NCBI GenBank assembly: GCA_016786595.1
Contig: JAEUWB010000060.1
Coordinates: forward strand, 186,001 to 250,000
DNA: 64,000 nt
DNA from: a bacterium
Lineage (GTDB): Bacteria > Bdellovibrionota_C > UBA2361 > SZUA-149 > JAEUWB01
Reading direction: 5' to 3'
Made by a program: the position numbers and the translations under genes. The notes under the pieces are model-generated. The model made no database searches and had not been told where the DNA came from. It saw nothing but the letters and a program-made list of their open reading frames with translations. Below are positions 63,987-64,000 of this stretch, in pieces. The stretch's first letter is position 1, and every line of letters begins with the position of its first letter.

Positions 63987-64000
63987 AATTTTTTAGAACC

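Overview
The window looks like chromosome from a Gram-negative, rod-shaped bacterium with a moderate GC content (about 45% by eye). An outer membrane is implied by an Omp85/TamB pair, a TonB-like protein, TatA and periplasmic chaperone and substrate-binding proteins. The mix of MreB, RNase E/G with a PilT/PilU pair, an FHA protein, GldA/F/G plus DUF4340 genes, PdxS/PdxT, TrmFO, and an MJ0042 zinc-ribbon protein resembles deltaproteobacteria in the old broad sense or an uncultivated relative. I cannot name a species. I see no rRNA, tRNA, CRISPR array or prophage.

Layout. 0-5 kb: tail of an unknown gene, then a minus-strand block of mreB, a GAF/degenerate-GGDEF protein and RNase E/G. 5.6-6.9 kb: FHA protein and an orphan LuxR-type response regulator. 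7-9.2 kb: a lipid-methyltransferase-like gene and the pdxS-pdxT pair for pyridoxal phosphate. 9.4-14.1 kb: a gliding-type ABC transporter operon. 14.2-17.8 kb: two pilin-like genes facing a TrmFO-GspK fusion. 17.9-20.7 kb: pyruvate dehydrogenase E2 and a LipB-LipA fusion, so the lipoylated protein sits beside both enzymes that make its cofactor. 20.9-21.9 kb: an aromatic amino acid hydroxylase behind a promoter, a tyrosine-rich leader peptide and a terminator-like hairpin. 21.9-27.8 kb: TamB and Omp85. 28-31.2 kb: thioredoxin, thiS, thiG, thiE and a substrate-binding protein. 31.2-37 kb (minus): S20, a P1B ATPase, MazG, a repeat-rich gap, PilU- and PilT-like ATPases. 37.6-46 kb (plus): Tpx, Mfd, a SurA-like chaperone, phosphomannomutase and a diverged UvrA-like ATPase.

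46-64 kb is more accessory in character. It holds an aquaporin, several unknown small genes, a two-gene membrane/substrate-binding unit broken by an IS30-family element, an inactive-looking RibB/RibA homologue coupled to an HD hydrolase, a palindromic MITE-like element, a ligase-associated-type exonuclease, a HAD hydrolase, a 2-hydroxyacid dehydrogenase near a glycerate kinase, and finally TonB-like, TatA and zinc-ribbon membrane genes.

The best candidates for undescribed biology are the following. (1) A 19-residue leader ORF (YRYAYLY) with a strong promoter and a hairpin ahead of the phenylalanine hydroxylase, fitting tyrosine-sensing attenuation. (2) A TrmFO-GspK fusion whose join is a prepilin-peptidase-like site. 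(3) A UvrA-like protein missing one ATP site. (4) A RibBA-like pseudoenzyme coupled to an HD protein. (5) A four-way-junction palindromic repeat and a hairpin that buries a ribosome binding site.
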